Shown here piece by piece: positions 46,821-58,383 of a DNA stretch of 64,000 nucleotides. Under the pieces are notes generated by a model. That model was not told the DNA's origin. It searched no databases and saw nothing but the letters and a program-made list of their open reading frames with translations. The position numbers and the translations under genes are program-made. Source of the DNA: Paramecium pentaurelia. Taxonomy: Eukaryota > Ciliophora > Oligohymenophorea > Peniculida > Parameciidae. The stretch is taken from positions 250,090 to 314,089 of the forward strand of contig CAJJDO010000071.1 in the NCBI GenBank assembly GCA_905183005.1, in the 5' to 3' direction. The stretch's first letter is position 1, and each line of letters begins with the position of its first letter.

Positions 46821-47351
46821 ATGTAATTTGTAATGGTCATAATACTAGAATTAATTGTGATTGGAGGATGTTGTCAACCTCAAGACAAAATAAACAAATC
46901 AATAATTCGAGGAGGTTATACTAATGTGTTGAATTTAAGTAATGGTGCTCTAATAAGTTCAAGATAAATGAATTATTATCCTGAAGGATAGATATAATCA
47001 TTATGTTTGAGAGATTCTATCTATAATGTAAATGGGCATAAAGGATTTTGGGCTTGCCTTATAGGTAGATCAATTATAATTGATTTGTTTTAAACTTATG
47101 AATTGAATACATTAAAGTTAAGAGTTTGGGACTTAGAATTTGCACGATGGTATAATTTAGAGGTTTATATTATTTACAATAATATAAAAAAATTAATATT
47201 TTAGTAATTAGCGCAAAGAGTTATTACTATATAATTTGAAGATTAATATGTTGAATAAATTGAAATATTTAACAGAAGTGGAAATACAGTTCATTCAGCG
47301 CTTGATATAATAAAAATTGAAGCTTTTTATTAAATAAGAAATTAAAAATGA
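46821..47351 (+). CDS. secreted discoidin (F5/8 type C)-like protein
   Basis: An intronless ORF starting MQFVMVIILELIVIGG, a signal peptide; an alternative ATG is four codons downstream. The body reads IIRGGYTNVLNLSNGALISS, then CLIGRSIIIDLFQTYELNTL, KLRVWDLEFARWYNLEVYII and IEIFNRSGNTVHSALDIIKI. The IIxDLxxxYxLNTLxxxxWDxxxRxYxLxVY pattern resembles the F5/8 type C (discoidin) fold found for instance in BTBD9, used for carbohydrate or protein binding. It is a clear paralogue of the gene at 48893-49441. The function of ciliate copies is unknown. Confidence 0.72.
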
Positions 47352-48892
47352 TTTGATTTCTCAATATTTGTTTTATTTATAGAATCATTAAAATTAAAAA
47401 CTAATGAGTATCCACTTATTATCTCAATATTTATTTTTTTTTCTTGATTAAGTGAAAAATGCTTGGCAAAAAATTTATTCAAGACTCTTAGATTATTAAT
47501 CTAGACATTAAATTTGTTAATCATCTGTAAATCATTAAAATAAGTAATACTGAATATTTAAATAACATTTAGTCTTTAACAAGAATAACTATCTTCAATA
47601 ATTTATAATCTCCTGTTTCAATAATCAAAATAATATAATGATTTTTCTCAATATATTTTCAACCTTAGGGCAAAAAGTTTTAATTGGTAAATTTATCTAT
47701 TATTTTTGCACAATTTTCCACAAAATTCTATTATTGTTATTTCATAATATAATGAAATATTGTATAAGAAAGGCAATATAATAATTGATACAAAGTAGTT
47801 AGATTAATTGAATACAATACATCAAGAATAATTAAATTTAATATTGTTAAAATAATTCTATAAATTTACTTTAGCTATCTTTTTAAATTTCAATATTTTA
47901 ATTATTAAAATCAAGAAATATAAACAATAATGGATGAGTTTCTCGATTGAGAGAAGCTAACCTATTTATAAAAATTATCACACACAATTAAAATATAAGG
48001 AAGATTTATTTAAACTGACAACAACTATTAATTAATTAAACTAAAGTTATATAATATCAAGACATTTTGTTTTTCAAACTTGATCTCATTCAAAATAATC
48101 AATCATCATAGATTAATTAAATTATTTTTATTTCAAAGATGATTAATATTTAACATTGATTATCATTTTTGATTTTAACAAGTAATTTTCCTTCTTATAT
48201 ATGGCGTATAGCTAATTTATAGCTATTACAATTTCTATTTTTTTAAAGATTTAAATCAAAATTGAATGATTTGCTCAAAGGCAAAAGAGTTTATGTAATT
48301 TGAGAAGATTCAAATCGATTAACCGCCAAACAATTTTATATTGGACAGCTATAAGGATTCAGAAATTTAGATGTATATCTTTAATGAATTCATCTAAATT
48401 TTATAGCCTTTTTATAACACAGATTTATTTACTATTTATTTCTTGATATTCTAGGTGATATTATATTTAAATTATTAAATATGTAAACTTTAGGATATTA
48501 AGAACAATATTAATTTATTGATATTCTATTAAAATTCAGAAAAACTTATTAGGCTATAGAAATTACATAATATTGAATTTTGAAGAAATAAAACACTTAA
48601 AATCCAGTAAAATTTCAATAATTTCGACTAAAATATAAATAATATTTTGTTTTATAATCCTTTATTACGATTAATATATTGTTATATACTTTAAATTAAC
48701 TTAAATTTAGAAATTTGATAATTTGATTTTTTTTAATTTCTTGCCTAATAATTAAGTTAATGTTTCTAGTATTAAGTTGCGTATCAATCAATAAATCTAA
48801 AAAAAATTAATAGTTGATATAGCTATTTCATTTTATTACATTAAGAAGATTAAATAACTATTTAATTAATTAATTCTATAAAAACATTAATT
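47352..48892. other. 1.5-kb AT-rich spacer
   Basis: No coding-like frame found. Near 48360-48410 there is an imperfect inverted repeat (AAATTTAGATG ... CATCTAAATTT) that could form a hairpin in the space between two convergent paralogues. Confidence 0.45.
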
Positions 48893-49441
48893 TCACATAT
48901 TTGTTTAAAGTTTGTACAAACCTTCTATTTTTATAATGTGAAGTCCAACATTATAAGTATTACCATTTACATTATATATTTTAAATTTTTAAACTTATTA
49001 ATCAGGAAATTTAATTGTTAGTATTTTTTAAACAAAATTACTTTCAAATATTTAAGTTTCTACATCGTTTTATATTAAATAAACTTTTAATCTATAGACT
49101 CTATCATCTTAATCCCACAACCATACTTTTAAAGTATTTAATTCATATTATTATTATAAATCAAATATTATTGAATTTCCAATTGCACTAGCTGTATATC
49201 CAAATCCTCCTGTAATAGTGTAAATATTATCCCTTAAACTACTGCCTTATACTCCCCCAGCAAAACCATTTTATAATTTAGATGAGATTAAAGCTCCTCT
49301 ATTTTAATTTAAAGCATTTTAATAATTTCCCCTAAGAATTGATCTTATTCTAGCCTATCTTTTGAAACAAAGCTGATAAGCATCTAACTAAGTATTCAAT
49401 AATAACAAAGTGATTGATATAATATATATTTTCCATTTCAT
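48893..49441 (-). CDS. secreted discoidin (F5/8 type C)-like protein, paralogue
   Basis: 183 codons, intronless. The signal peptide is MKWKIYIISITLLLLNTQLD. The body reads SILRGNYQNALNQNRGALIS, GNSIIFDLQQQYELNTLKVW, LWDQDDRVYRLKVYLIQ and NGNTYNVGLHIIKIEG. It shares with 46821-47351 the motifs LRD, GALISS, SII-DL, YELNTLK and the WD-R-Y-L-VY core. It is the last gene before the right-facing telomere, about 0.95 kb away. Its first 29 codons are repeated at 50620-50706. Confidence 0.76.
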
Positions 49442-50228
49442 TGATTTATTAATAATTGATTAATATTTAATTAATTAATTCATAGCTTTTATTGAATATA
49501 AGAATTAAAAGAATCAATATAAATTAATCCTTTAGTATTACTTATTTTGTATATACTTGTTTTAATATCGAAAAAAAAGAACGATGTTTATCTAAAATCA
49601 ATAATATTTATTTTTGGAGAGTACTATTTATATTATTACAATCTTAGAAATTCTTGAATTTTTGGTATAAAATCTTATGATTAAATTAAAATTTAGAATT
49701 TCGAGATTTTTTCAATAATTAAAACAAAAAAAATTTATGGAATTTACCCAGATTGAGCTTCTAATCTTTGAAAGTAAATTATATATACTCTATATTTTAA
49801 CTTATTATTATTATTAATTATCTCCATAAAAATCAAACTTAGCCATTCTTTTGTAGTAAATTAGTTAGACGAATAAAAAAAGTCATCAAAGAACTGACAA
49901 TCATTTCTTTAAACATGTTTGTGTATTTAAGAAATATAGTATGATGAAAGTAGCTAAAATTATTGTTATAGAAAGAATAAATTACCAAAAATATTAATTA
50001 TATAGATAAGCTATTGTTTGCTTGAGCTTAAGTAATTTAATAAAGAGGTTATTTATTAAAATTTTCTATAATAATTAGCAGTTATTCAACAATTATAGAA
50101 TTTTAAGATTATTTAATATGGTCTTATAAAATTGAGATTAAGTAATCAATTAGATATAAATTAATATTTAACATCTAATAGTCCTTTTATTAGTATAGCT
50201 GCTAATGTTCCAGCAAAATAAAATCAAT
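49355..50228. repeat. terminal duplicate, telomere-bearing version
   Basis: Equals 50620-51493 at offset 1265. This copy then departs into an (AAT)n tract, a GC-rich patch and telomere repeats, whereas the other copy continues as ordinary chromosome. Confidence 0.88.
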
Positions 50229-50276
50229 AATAATAATAATAAAAACAAATAATTCATAACTTAGGAATCAATTGAG
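49442..50276. other. subtelomeric non-coding DNA
   Basis: No gene seen between the discoidin-like gene and the chromosome end. It includes a short (AAT)n tract at about 50226-50242, where this version diverges from 51493. Confidence 0.5.
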
Positions 50277-50397
50277 ACTTCTTTGGTAAACACAGATAAG
50301 CTATTAGCCATTAGTCGTTGCTTCCTAGACATTACGAGATGTACAGTGAGAGTTCGCTCGTACTACAAACTTCGGACCGAAACTCTGTCTTTCACTG
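50277..50397. other. GC-rich patch abutting the telomere
   Basis: About 42% G+C by hand count over 113 bases, against roughly 22% around it. No Paramecium-like coding frame. It joins directly to GGGTTT repeats. Confidence 0.7.
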
Positions 50398-50519
50398 GGT
50401 TTGGGTTTGGGTTTGGGTTTGGGTTTGGGTTTGGGTTTGGGTTTGGGTTTGGGTTTGGGGTTGGGGTTGGGGTTGGGGTTGGGTTTGGGGTTGGGTTTGG
50501 GGTTGGGTTTGGGTTTGGG
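50398..50519 (+). repeat. telomere repeats, right chromosome end
   Basis: About 20 units, GGGTTT first and then mixed GGGGTT/GGGTTT. G-strand on the plus strand means a chromosome end facing right. The mixed G3T3/G4T2 pattern is typical of Paramecium telomerase. Confidence 0.97.
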
Positions 50520-50619
50520 NNNNNNNNNNNNNNNNNNNNNNNNNNNNNNNNNNNNNNNNNNNNNNNNNNNNNNNNNNNNNNNNNNNNNNNNNNNNNNNNN
50601 NNNNNNNNNNNNNNNNNNN
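50520..50619. other. 100-n scaffold gap
   Basis: One hundred n characters; a conventional gap of unknown size. Confidence 0.98.
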
Positions 50620-50706
50620 CTATCTTTTGAAACAAAGCTGATAAGCATCTAACTAAGTATTCAATAATAACAAAGTGATTGATATAATATATATTTTCCA
50701 TTTCAT
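50620..50706 (-). CDS. 5' fragment of the discoidin-like gene, duplicate
   Basis: The start codon (ATG at 50706) and first 29 codons of the gene at 48893-49441 are repeated here and cut by the gap. It represents the same locus on the longer chromosome version rather than a separate gene. Confidence 0.75.
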
Positions 50707-51493
50707 TGATTTATTAATAATTGATTAATATTTAATTAATTAATTCATAGCTTTTATTGAATATAAGAATTAAAAGAATCAATATAAATTAATCCTTTAG
50801 TATTACTTATTTTGTATATACTTGTTTTAATATCGAAAAAAAAGAACGATGTTTATCTAAAATCAATAATATTTATTTTTGGAGAGTACTATTTATATTA
50901 TTACAATCTTAGAAATTCTTGAATTTTTGGTATAAAATCTTATGATTAAATTAAAATTTAGAATTTCGAGATTTTTTCAATAATTAAAACAAAAAAAATT
51001 TATGGAATTTACCCAGATTGAGCTTCTAATCTTTGAAAGTAAATTATATATACTCTATATTTTAACTTATTATTATTATTAATTATCTCCATAAAAATCA
51101 AACTTAGCCATTCTTTTGTAGTAAATTAGTTAGACGAATAAAAAAAGTCATCAAAGAACTGACAATCATTTCTTTAAACATGTTTGTGTATTTAAGAAAT
51201 ATAGTATGATGAAAGTAGCTAAAATTATTGTTATAGAAAGAATAAATTACCAAAAATATTAATTATATAGATAAGCTATTGTTTGCTTGAGCTTAAGTAA
51301 TTTAATAAAGAGGTTATTTATTAAAATTTTCTATAATAATTAGCAGTTATTCAACAATTATAGAATTTTAAGATTATTTAATATGGTCTTATAAAATTGA
51401 GATTAAGTAATCAATTAGATATAAATTAATATTTAACATCTAATAGTCCTTTTATTAGTATAGCTGCTAATGTTCCAGCAAAATAAAATCAAT
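50620..51493. repeat. terminal duplicate, continuing version
   Basis: Copy of 49355-50228 that runs on without a telomere past the point where the other version ends. Confidence 0.88.
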
Positions 51494-54400
51494 TATCAAA
51501 AATGATTTAGATTAGTTAAGTATATTTTATTTTTGATTTATAATGGTATTCTGATATAAAATATAATTCATTTTGAGCAATAATTCGTAGATATTAAATT
51601 ATTATTTTTTTATTTATTATCAATTTTTCATTTAATAAATAAGTTTCGATTCTAGGTTTTTTATTGACTCATTTGATGATATTAACATTAAATTCAAATT
51701 TATACATTTTTATAATTCTCTTAATCATCATTTTGAAAATATTCCCTAAGTTTTTTCTCCTTCCAGTATCTAAACGTTAAAAGGAAGATATACTGTATAA
51801 TAGAAAGCTAAATGTAATCATTTATTTCAGATTTTCGCTAACATAAACATAGATTAACTCAAAAGGAATTATGTATTTTGATATAGTTGTTAAAGGTTTT
51901 AATAAATGCTTTTAACAATAATGAATTTTCCTTAAGAGACTAATGAAATATGTATAAAAATGTGAATTCAGAAATTTTGCCTTATAAATTTAATAAGTCA
52001 TAATCATTAACTTATTATTTTTTTATTATAATTTTTTTTACTTTCTTAATTTGAACTTAAAGGCACAATTATAAGTTATTTTCTATTGATGTCTATTTTT
52101 TTAACAGATGATAGAGACTCTATAACAGATTATATGAGGAGTTTTTGGAATTGAAGGAGTTGTATTCTATCAAACATTAAAAATATTTTACTTGCTTTTT
52201 TATAATGCATTTTTGTATTGATATCGTCTTGATTTATTCTGATTCTTTATCTCATATAATAATGTTTAATAAATTCTAAAAAATATCCAAAAAAAGAGTG
52301 AATCCTTTATGGAAAGTAGGAGATTCAAAATAGATGAACAACATATTTGCCAAATCCAAAAGTTAATGATATATAATTTGGGAAGGAAAAGATTATTTTT
52401 TGAAAGAGAAATTCCAGGATTAATAGTAAAACAGAGTCATATAACAAATTTTGAGATATAATGAAGTGTAAGAGTGGTCATGATCCACCTTTTGGCAAAG
52501 AATATTTCTCAATATTGACATAATATAAAGCTACTAAGTAAACCTGTCTAGACCAATTAAAAAAAATATTAACAATAATTGTAATTTTCTTATATTTATT
52601 TTATTGTCTCACTCAATAAATTAATTTGATGTTATGTCATTTTATGTTGAATTTGGGTATTGAAAAAAAACTTAAATATTATAAATATTTTTTGAAACTC
52701 TTATTATTTTAATCATAAATTGTTGGCTAGCTAGATTTCTGCAATAAAAACTCAAAAAAATTATTTATAGAATTAAAACAAAAAGAAAGTAGAAAAAAAA
52801 ATTTGATTAAAATATTATTGTAATTATTTATAATATTATGTTAATCAATATTTGAAGTTGTTATTAAATTTAAATATGCTTGTATACAAATTATAAATAA
52901 ATATTGTATTTACAATTTTTTTTTTAAATATTAAACTAAATTTTGGTAAATTAATCATCAATTTTTCAACTTAATTCTGATTATATATGTACTTTAAAAT
53001 CTGACTAGTAAATAAAATAATTAACTTATTAGATTTATGTTGAATTAATTATTTTAGAACAAGCTCTAATATTGTTCTAAGCCTTAGACTATATTCAAAT
53101 TTCGTTGGATATTGTTACTCCACTTAATCAAAGTATATTGCCTTTATAATGCTCCTAATATTTTTCTCTCCGCTTCTTATAATTAACAAGGAGTTTAAGC
53201 ATTTGAAAAATTTCTATCAAAATAGATCCTAAAACATATAGACAACACTTCCTTATAATCAAAGTCCAATGCATAAATGCTAATTTATATACAAATTTTT
53301 TATAAAACCTCTTTTTTTAATGGTTGCTGTTTGTTGAATGTTAGATGAGGTTATTAAATTCTTTAGATTTATTAGGGGAATGAATAATCAATAAACCAAG
53401 TTGATTAAAAGTGCATACACTATTGGTCCTTAATAAATAGAAAAGAAAAATTTTATAATATTAATGATACATATTTTAAACAGCAAGTTTACAAAAAAAT
53501 TTCAATTTATCAATAAAGTTATCTCAAAATATAACTGGAATGTAAAGTAAATTATTTAATCTTGAAGGTTATCGCAGTGCCTTTCTTAAGAAATTTTTAT
53601 AGAATAAAAGTTGATAGCTCAAATACTCTAAGGATTATTCCCATTGTCTTAAAAAGTGAGCTTATAATAAAGTTTAAGTCTTTAAAATCACTTTGAAATT
53701 ATTATTTTAATTTCAAATTCTTTAGAGTTATTTAAGAATTTATTTTAGGGAATTCTAAATTATTCAACATAAATCCATTTGTAATATAAATTTTGAATTT
53801 TTTTAATTGAAAAATTAGTTGTATATCTTTTGTTTATTATATGTGGATATATATATCTAATAGTAAAACAGATTAAGTCTTATACAATCAAACATTACCC
53901 TTTTTAGAGAAGAATTTTTTTTAGATGAAATAAAGCATTTAATATAATTTCAAAATATTGGACAAATCAATTATCTGAGCTCAATTTTCTAGTGTAAAAA
54001 AAATGATGTCCAAGCGAAGAAGGATAAATTTGAATAATTAGATGAAAATTGTTTTCAAAAAAAGTAAATGCATTAGGATCTAAAAATATATAGGATAAGA
54101 TGAAACCTTTATGAGAATATTTCTGTAAATTAACAACTGCAACTGGAAGAAACGCGATATAAACATATAATAAAAAAGAAGTTTTTTTGGTTAGGAGAAA
54201 ATTTTGGATGAAATCCTATGAATCTAAATTTTAGACTTTGTTTTAAACTGCCTAGTGGTGAAATGGTAGGATTATGAATTAAAATGGTTTTTTAGGTTAT
54301 AAGCTAATTCATAGAAAATATGAATTGCAGCAATCCTTTTGAAATTATAATTTTTATGGTTTGAAAAAAGATAAATGTATGAATATAAAGTATCTATAGA

Positions 54401-54931
54401 TGAGGAGAACAAACATATATTAATAAATTTCCACAAATCCTTTGGTTTTAAAGAAATTTATACTTAAAACCAATGTACAATGATAATTTGTTAGTTTTCC
54501 TTTCTTATCGTGAGCATTACTATTCACACACCTGTAATTTAAGAAAGATCTGGACTCGATTCAAAGAAAATCTTTCAGACCATTAATATTTAGTATAGAA
54601 TAATTTTTTTTAATTTTGATTATTATCTGACAAGCATTAAAACTTACACATATGTTAAAAATAATTCAATAATATTAAAATCTTTCTTATGCTATGCTCA
54701 CAAAAAGGACTTCATCATATAAAATAGCAATGCTTCAATTGATTTCTATAAATACAGTACTTATTTTTAATAATGGAAAAGCATAAATAAATCATGAAAA
54801 AGTCGATGATTTAGAGGAATCAATAAAGTAATCAAACAAAAATAATTATTAAAGTGTAAAAATATTGAATATAATTTTAATGTATATTTTTATTTTTTGT
54901 ACTTTTCAAGCTTTTTTAAAGCTTTTAAAAC
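51494..54931. other. 3.4-kb gene-poor region between opposed telomeres
   Basis: Only short frames are present. Some have a faint coding look (for example around 52110-52380 and 54080-54260) but none extends, splices or matches a family. It may contain decayed genes. Confidence 0.5.
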
Positions 54932-56182
54932 TCATCTAAGTAAATATAAAGCTTTAACACATTCATCTTAATATATTTAATATATAATACCCATCTTAGA
55001 TTTCGTATATTAATGATTTGAATTTAATTTTAAAGCTTTTTAATAAAAACCTACAGCTTCTTGAAATTAATACTGATCTTGTAAACAAGACCTATAAATT
55101 ATAAAGAATCATCAACCTTTTGCCAATAATGAAGCAAAATGATTTGGATTGATTTTTAGCGATTAATCAATTTATTACATAGCTTATGGAAACATTCTTA
55201 AGGATCTTAATGAGTCACCTTTAAATAAACAAAACTCATACCTTTGACTTATAATGAACTACAATCTTTTGGATCTATTTATAATGCTTTATCTGCCCAA
55301 ATTATTGCATCCTTATATTCATTAAGCAACCTTAAACTCTCAGCTGACAAATTGAATTAAAAATATCTTTTCAATATAATGAATTACAATGTTTTGGATC
55401 TACTTATAATGCTTTATCCGCCCAGATGATTGCTTCCTTGAATTAACCAAGCAACCTTAAACTTTCAGCTGAAAAATTAAAACAAAACCATACCTTTAGC
55501 CCATAATGATGATTTGTTTCTTTAATTAAAAGTTAATGATTAATCAAATAATTTAATCGCCTCTTCATATTTTTTATCCTCCGAATATAGTTTATAGCCT
55601 AATTTTATAGATTTATTACCTTTTGAATATAATTCTTGTGATTTATTAAGATCTAAATTGAATGCATAATAATAATTTAGTTCAGATATAATTATTTTAT
55701 AATAAAACTAAATGGAAGTATAATTTTAAATCAGATAATGATTTTTCTATTGAATCTTAAAAATCCTTTAAAGATTGTTAGGTTTATAATAAAATTATTT
55801 TTTCAAATGAGTTAAATTGAATACTTTGTGTAAAGAAAGAATTCATTTATTTAGAATTTAAAGTAAGGAATTCTTGCTTTGATTTTTTATATTTAGATCT
55901 AATTCCTTCAATCAATAAATTAAATTATTGATGAGCAGCATCAATTATTTTTTTTAGATTTTTAATTAAATCCTCACATTACTTTTCAATTCTTTAAATA
56001 TGTTCAAATAAAAAAGGTAACTCTTATTAATTTTAAGGATGAGAAATATGGGTTCCATTTTTAATACATTAAAAAAAATATAATCTATCTGCTTTACAAG
56101 ATTCATTAAAGCATGCAAATTTTACATCATCAAAATGCTCTGGATTTGAACATTTGATCTTAGCATCATTGTTTTGATTCAT
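54932..56182 (-). pseudogene. B-box-like/TPR gene with several lesions
   Basis: ATG at 56182 starts MNQNNDAKIKCSNPEHFDDV; the B-box-like finger continues FACFNESCKADRLYFFQC. After coiled coil come TPR units (EEAIKLFDQSLTFNQRNKSS; AESLRLLGQFKEAIIWADKA; AESLRLLNEYKDAIIWADKA; EAVGFYQKALKLNSNHQYTK), ending at TGA 54932-54934. Introns of 23-25 nt occupy the same phase-1 position in each TPR as in 1593-4140. Lesions: a missing base in a T5 run after residue 58, one in an A4 run before the TPRs, one in the last repeat, a TGA where a sense codon is expected, and a GA donor in place of GT next to it. The codon and splice-site lesions suggest true decay. It lies in the zone between the opposed telomeres. 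Confidence 0.7.
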
Positions 56183-56987
56183 AATTAATAATAATATAAA
56201 ATCATATTCTAATTCTATTACAATATTATAAAAGATCTTTATTATCAATTATATTGTAATTTATTTATATTAGAATTCTGAAATATCCAAAAGTATTAAT
56301 ACATAATATCTATATAAATTCAATTATATATTGTAATTAATGCTACAAAAATTAATCTTAGATAGCAACAAAAAAAACGTAAATATAAGAATGATTTATT
56401 TTTAGATTAAAACATAAATCATGTAGATTATCTCTTTATATAAATATTCAGCCTTTTAAGATCTGCTAAAATGAAATCCAAAAAAATACTGTTTTTAATT
56501 TATCTGATTTAAAATTGATATTTGATTATCTTAAAAAAATGAGAGATTAATCTAAAAGAATTTCAGATTCGTTTAAATCCTTAATTTAAAAAGAGAATCC
56601 AACAAATAGTACATTATCTATGTTCTATTATATAACTAAATAATTTTATAGATTTTACCATTTTCACCTTTCAAGCCTAAAAAATGTTACAGAATATGGA
56701 GAAAGTCATAACACGTATTTTTACTGATTTAAACCATAGTTTCAATGCATGAAAAGCATAGAAGTTTCTGAATTTTCAGTTTCACTCATTCCTAACTTTA
56801 CTCTGACTTATTCTAATAGATCCCTGTTTATTATGAATGATTTTAGAACAATAAAATTTCCTATAAAAACGATTTTATTATTACATTTTTTCTTTATTCC
56901 CTAAAATTATTAATCAATCTGCTATTTAAATTTTAAATTGTTGAGAAGAGTTTAGATTTATAAAACTTCATGTCTGAATTTCTTTAA

Positions 56988-56989
<2 letters not shown>
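56183..56989. other. spacer before the microsatellite
   Basis: AT-rich. A 40-60 codon frame or two occur by chance; no gene supported. Confidence 0.5.

Positions 56990-57058
<69 letters not shown>
56990..57058. repeat. (TAA)n microsatellite
   Basis: About 23 uninterrupted TAA units ending a few bases before an n and a telomere block. A shorter tract of the same triplet sits at 50226-50242 beside the other telomere. Confidence 0.95.
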
Positions 57059-57063
57059 TGAAN

Positions 57064-57154
57064 CCAAACCCACCCCCAACCCCAAACCCAAACCCAACCC
57101 CAAACCCAACCCCAACCCCAAACCCAACCCCAAACCCAAACCCAAACCCAAACC
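57064..57154 (-). repeat. telomere repeats, left chromosome end
   Basis: CCCAAA/CCCCAA repeats on the plus strand preceded by a single n. This orientation is a left chromosome end, so chromosome sequence continues to the right. Confidence 0.96.
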
Positions 57155-57780
57155 TGGATAAGATTATGAGATCGTTGTTCTGTAACCTTCTTTTACAAAA
57201 TTTTTATTTCAATGTAATAAACTTATTAAATCATCAATGATGCGTACTCATGAGCACTAATGAACTCACTAAAATTAAAGTGAAAAATAATATTCAATAC
57301 AAAATGATCAATTAAAATATCCAAATTATTATTTATTATTTTATAGAATAAATTTCATTCATAATCCCGATTATTATAAATCTTAACATAAAATACAATA
57401 TAATTACCTTAAAATTTTTTACATTAGTTCCATTTACACACATGTAGAATTTATGAAAGATCCTTAAAAGGAGGGAATCCCTAGCAATTGCTAAAACAGG
57501 AGATTCTGAAGGCCCTTCAAACATGTCAGGAAGGGGTTTGAGGTCTTCGGATATGGGAAATCGAATTGTGTTGACCTTTAATCGTGGGCCCATACTCCTT
57601 TTTTTCTCGGATAAGCCTAATCTTGGAAATAAGCTCCTCTAACTTATTTTTTTAAATATTTTTTATTTAGATGTAAATCTCTTAATTATATAATTCAAGT
57701 AATGATATAGAAACAATTAAATTGAAATATGAATCATAATCCCTTCATAAGGTGTATAATTAACTGATTTTATTTGCTTA
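57155..57780. other. subtelomeric DNA with GC-rich patch
   Basis: Positions about 57430-57640 are near 40% G+C by eye in a 20-25% background, with GGGCCC, GGAGGGAATCCC and AGGAAGGGG motifs. An 85-codon minus frame runs through it but has unusual codon content for this genome and no recognisable family. Confidence 0.55.
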
Positions 57781-58383
57781 TCAAAATTAAAGTCTGAAAT
57801 TAAAAGAGTGAATGTAAGGGATATTCACCTATAATTTATTATACAAACAATCAATATGATGATTAGCATTTTTTTGTAAATTTTGCTTTAGCATCTTTTC
57901 TTGGATATTCATATTATAATCAAATTCAAACTTTAGAGGTTATTCTTAATGGTTAAACCTCAAAAATACTGATATATATTAATCTAATTCCTTCAATAAT
58001 TTCTAACTCTGATACATTTTCGTCATCTAAAGAAATATAGATAAAAAAGGAGTGATAAGGATTTAATTTAAAATTCTTGACTATGAATGTACTTATTTAG
58101 TTGATAAATAATAGTTTTAATGTAGATTTTTGAAAATTTATGTTAATTTTCATTGTTTGTTGATATTCATTCTGGTCTATGATAATATTAAATAACTGAA
58201 TTTTTCATTTGTTCAATTGAAGGTATTTAAAATTAAAAAATCTATAACTAAGTTCTTCAAAGTTACAATCGTTAATTATAAGATTATTATTATAATTATT
58301 AGTAAAGAGTCTTATGCATTTTTACATTAAATTTTGAAAGTTTGACTTCTTAAAAAAAGATAGAAATTAAAAGAAAATGAAAT
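57781..58383 (-). pseudogene. decayed coding remnant, unidentified
   Basis: A coherent frame reads KSNFQNLMQKCIRLF, NDCNFEELSYRFFNFKYLQL, meets TGA where Gln (TAA) would be natural, then QLFNIIIDQNEYQQTMK, LNPYHSFFIYISLDDENVSE and LEIIEGIRLIYISIFEVQPL. One further frame change near 57940 leads to FEFDYNMNIQEKMLKQ. The amino-acid content is clearly coding-like. No family recognised. Its position 0.6 kb from a chromosome end may explain relaxed constraint. Confidence 0.42.

Noticed and set aside
48360..48410. tRNA or structured RNA from the inverted repeat
   Set aside because: Single imperfect stem with no T-loop, box sequences or cloverleaf; no tRNA was recognised anywhere in the window.
50283..50701. 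Open frames of Gly-Phe, Val-Trp, Pro-Asn or Gly-Leu repeats on both strands
   Set aside because: They are translations of the telomere repeat and of n characters, not genes.
50398..57154. Interstitial telomere repeats as fossil chromosome fusion
   Set aside because: The two blocks face outward in the order right end then left end, with a duplicated end and gaps, which fits fragmentation variants better than a fusion.
57058..57240. A 60-codon frame starting at the left telomere
   Set aside because: Its first half is telomere repeat (Pro-Asn/Pro-Thr); no coding signal follows.
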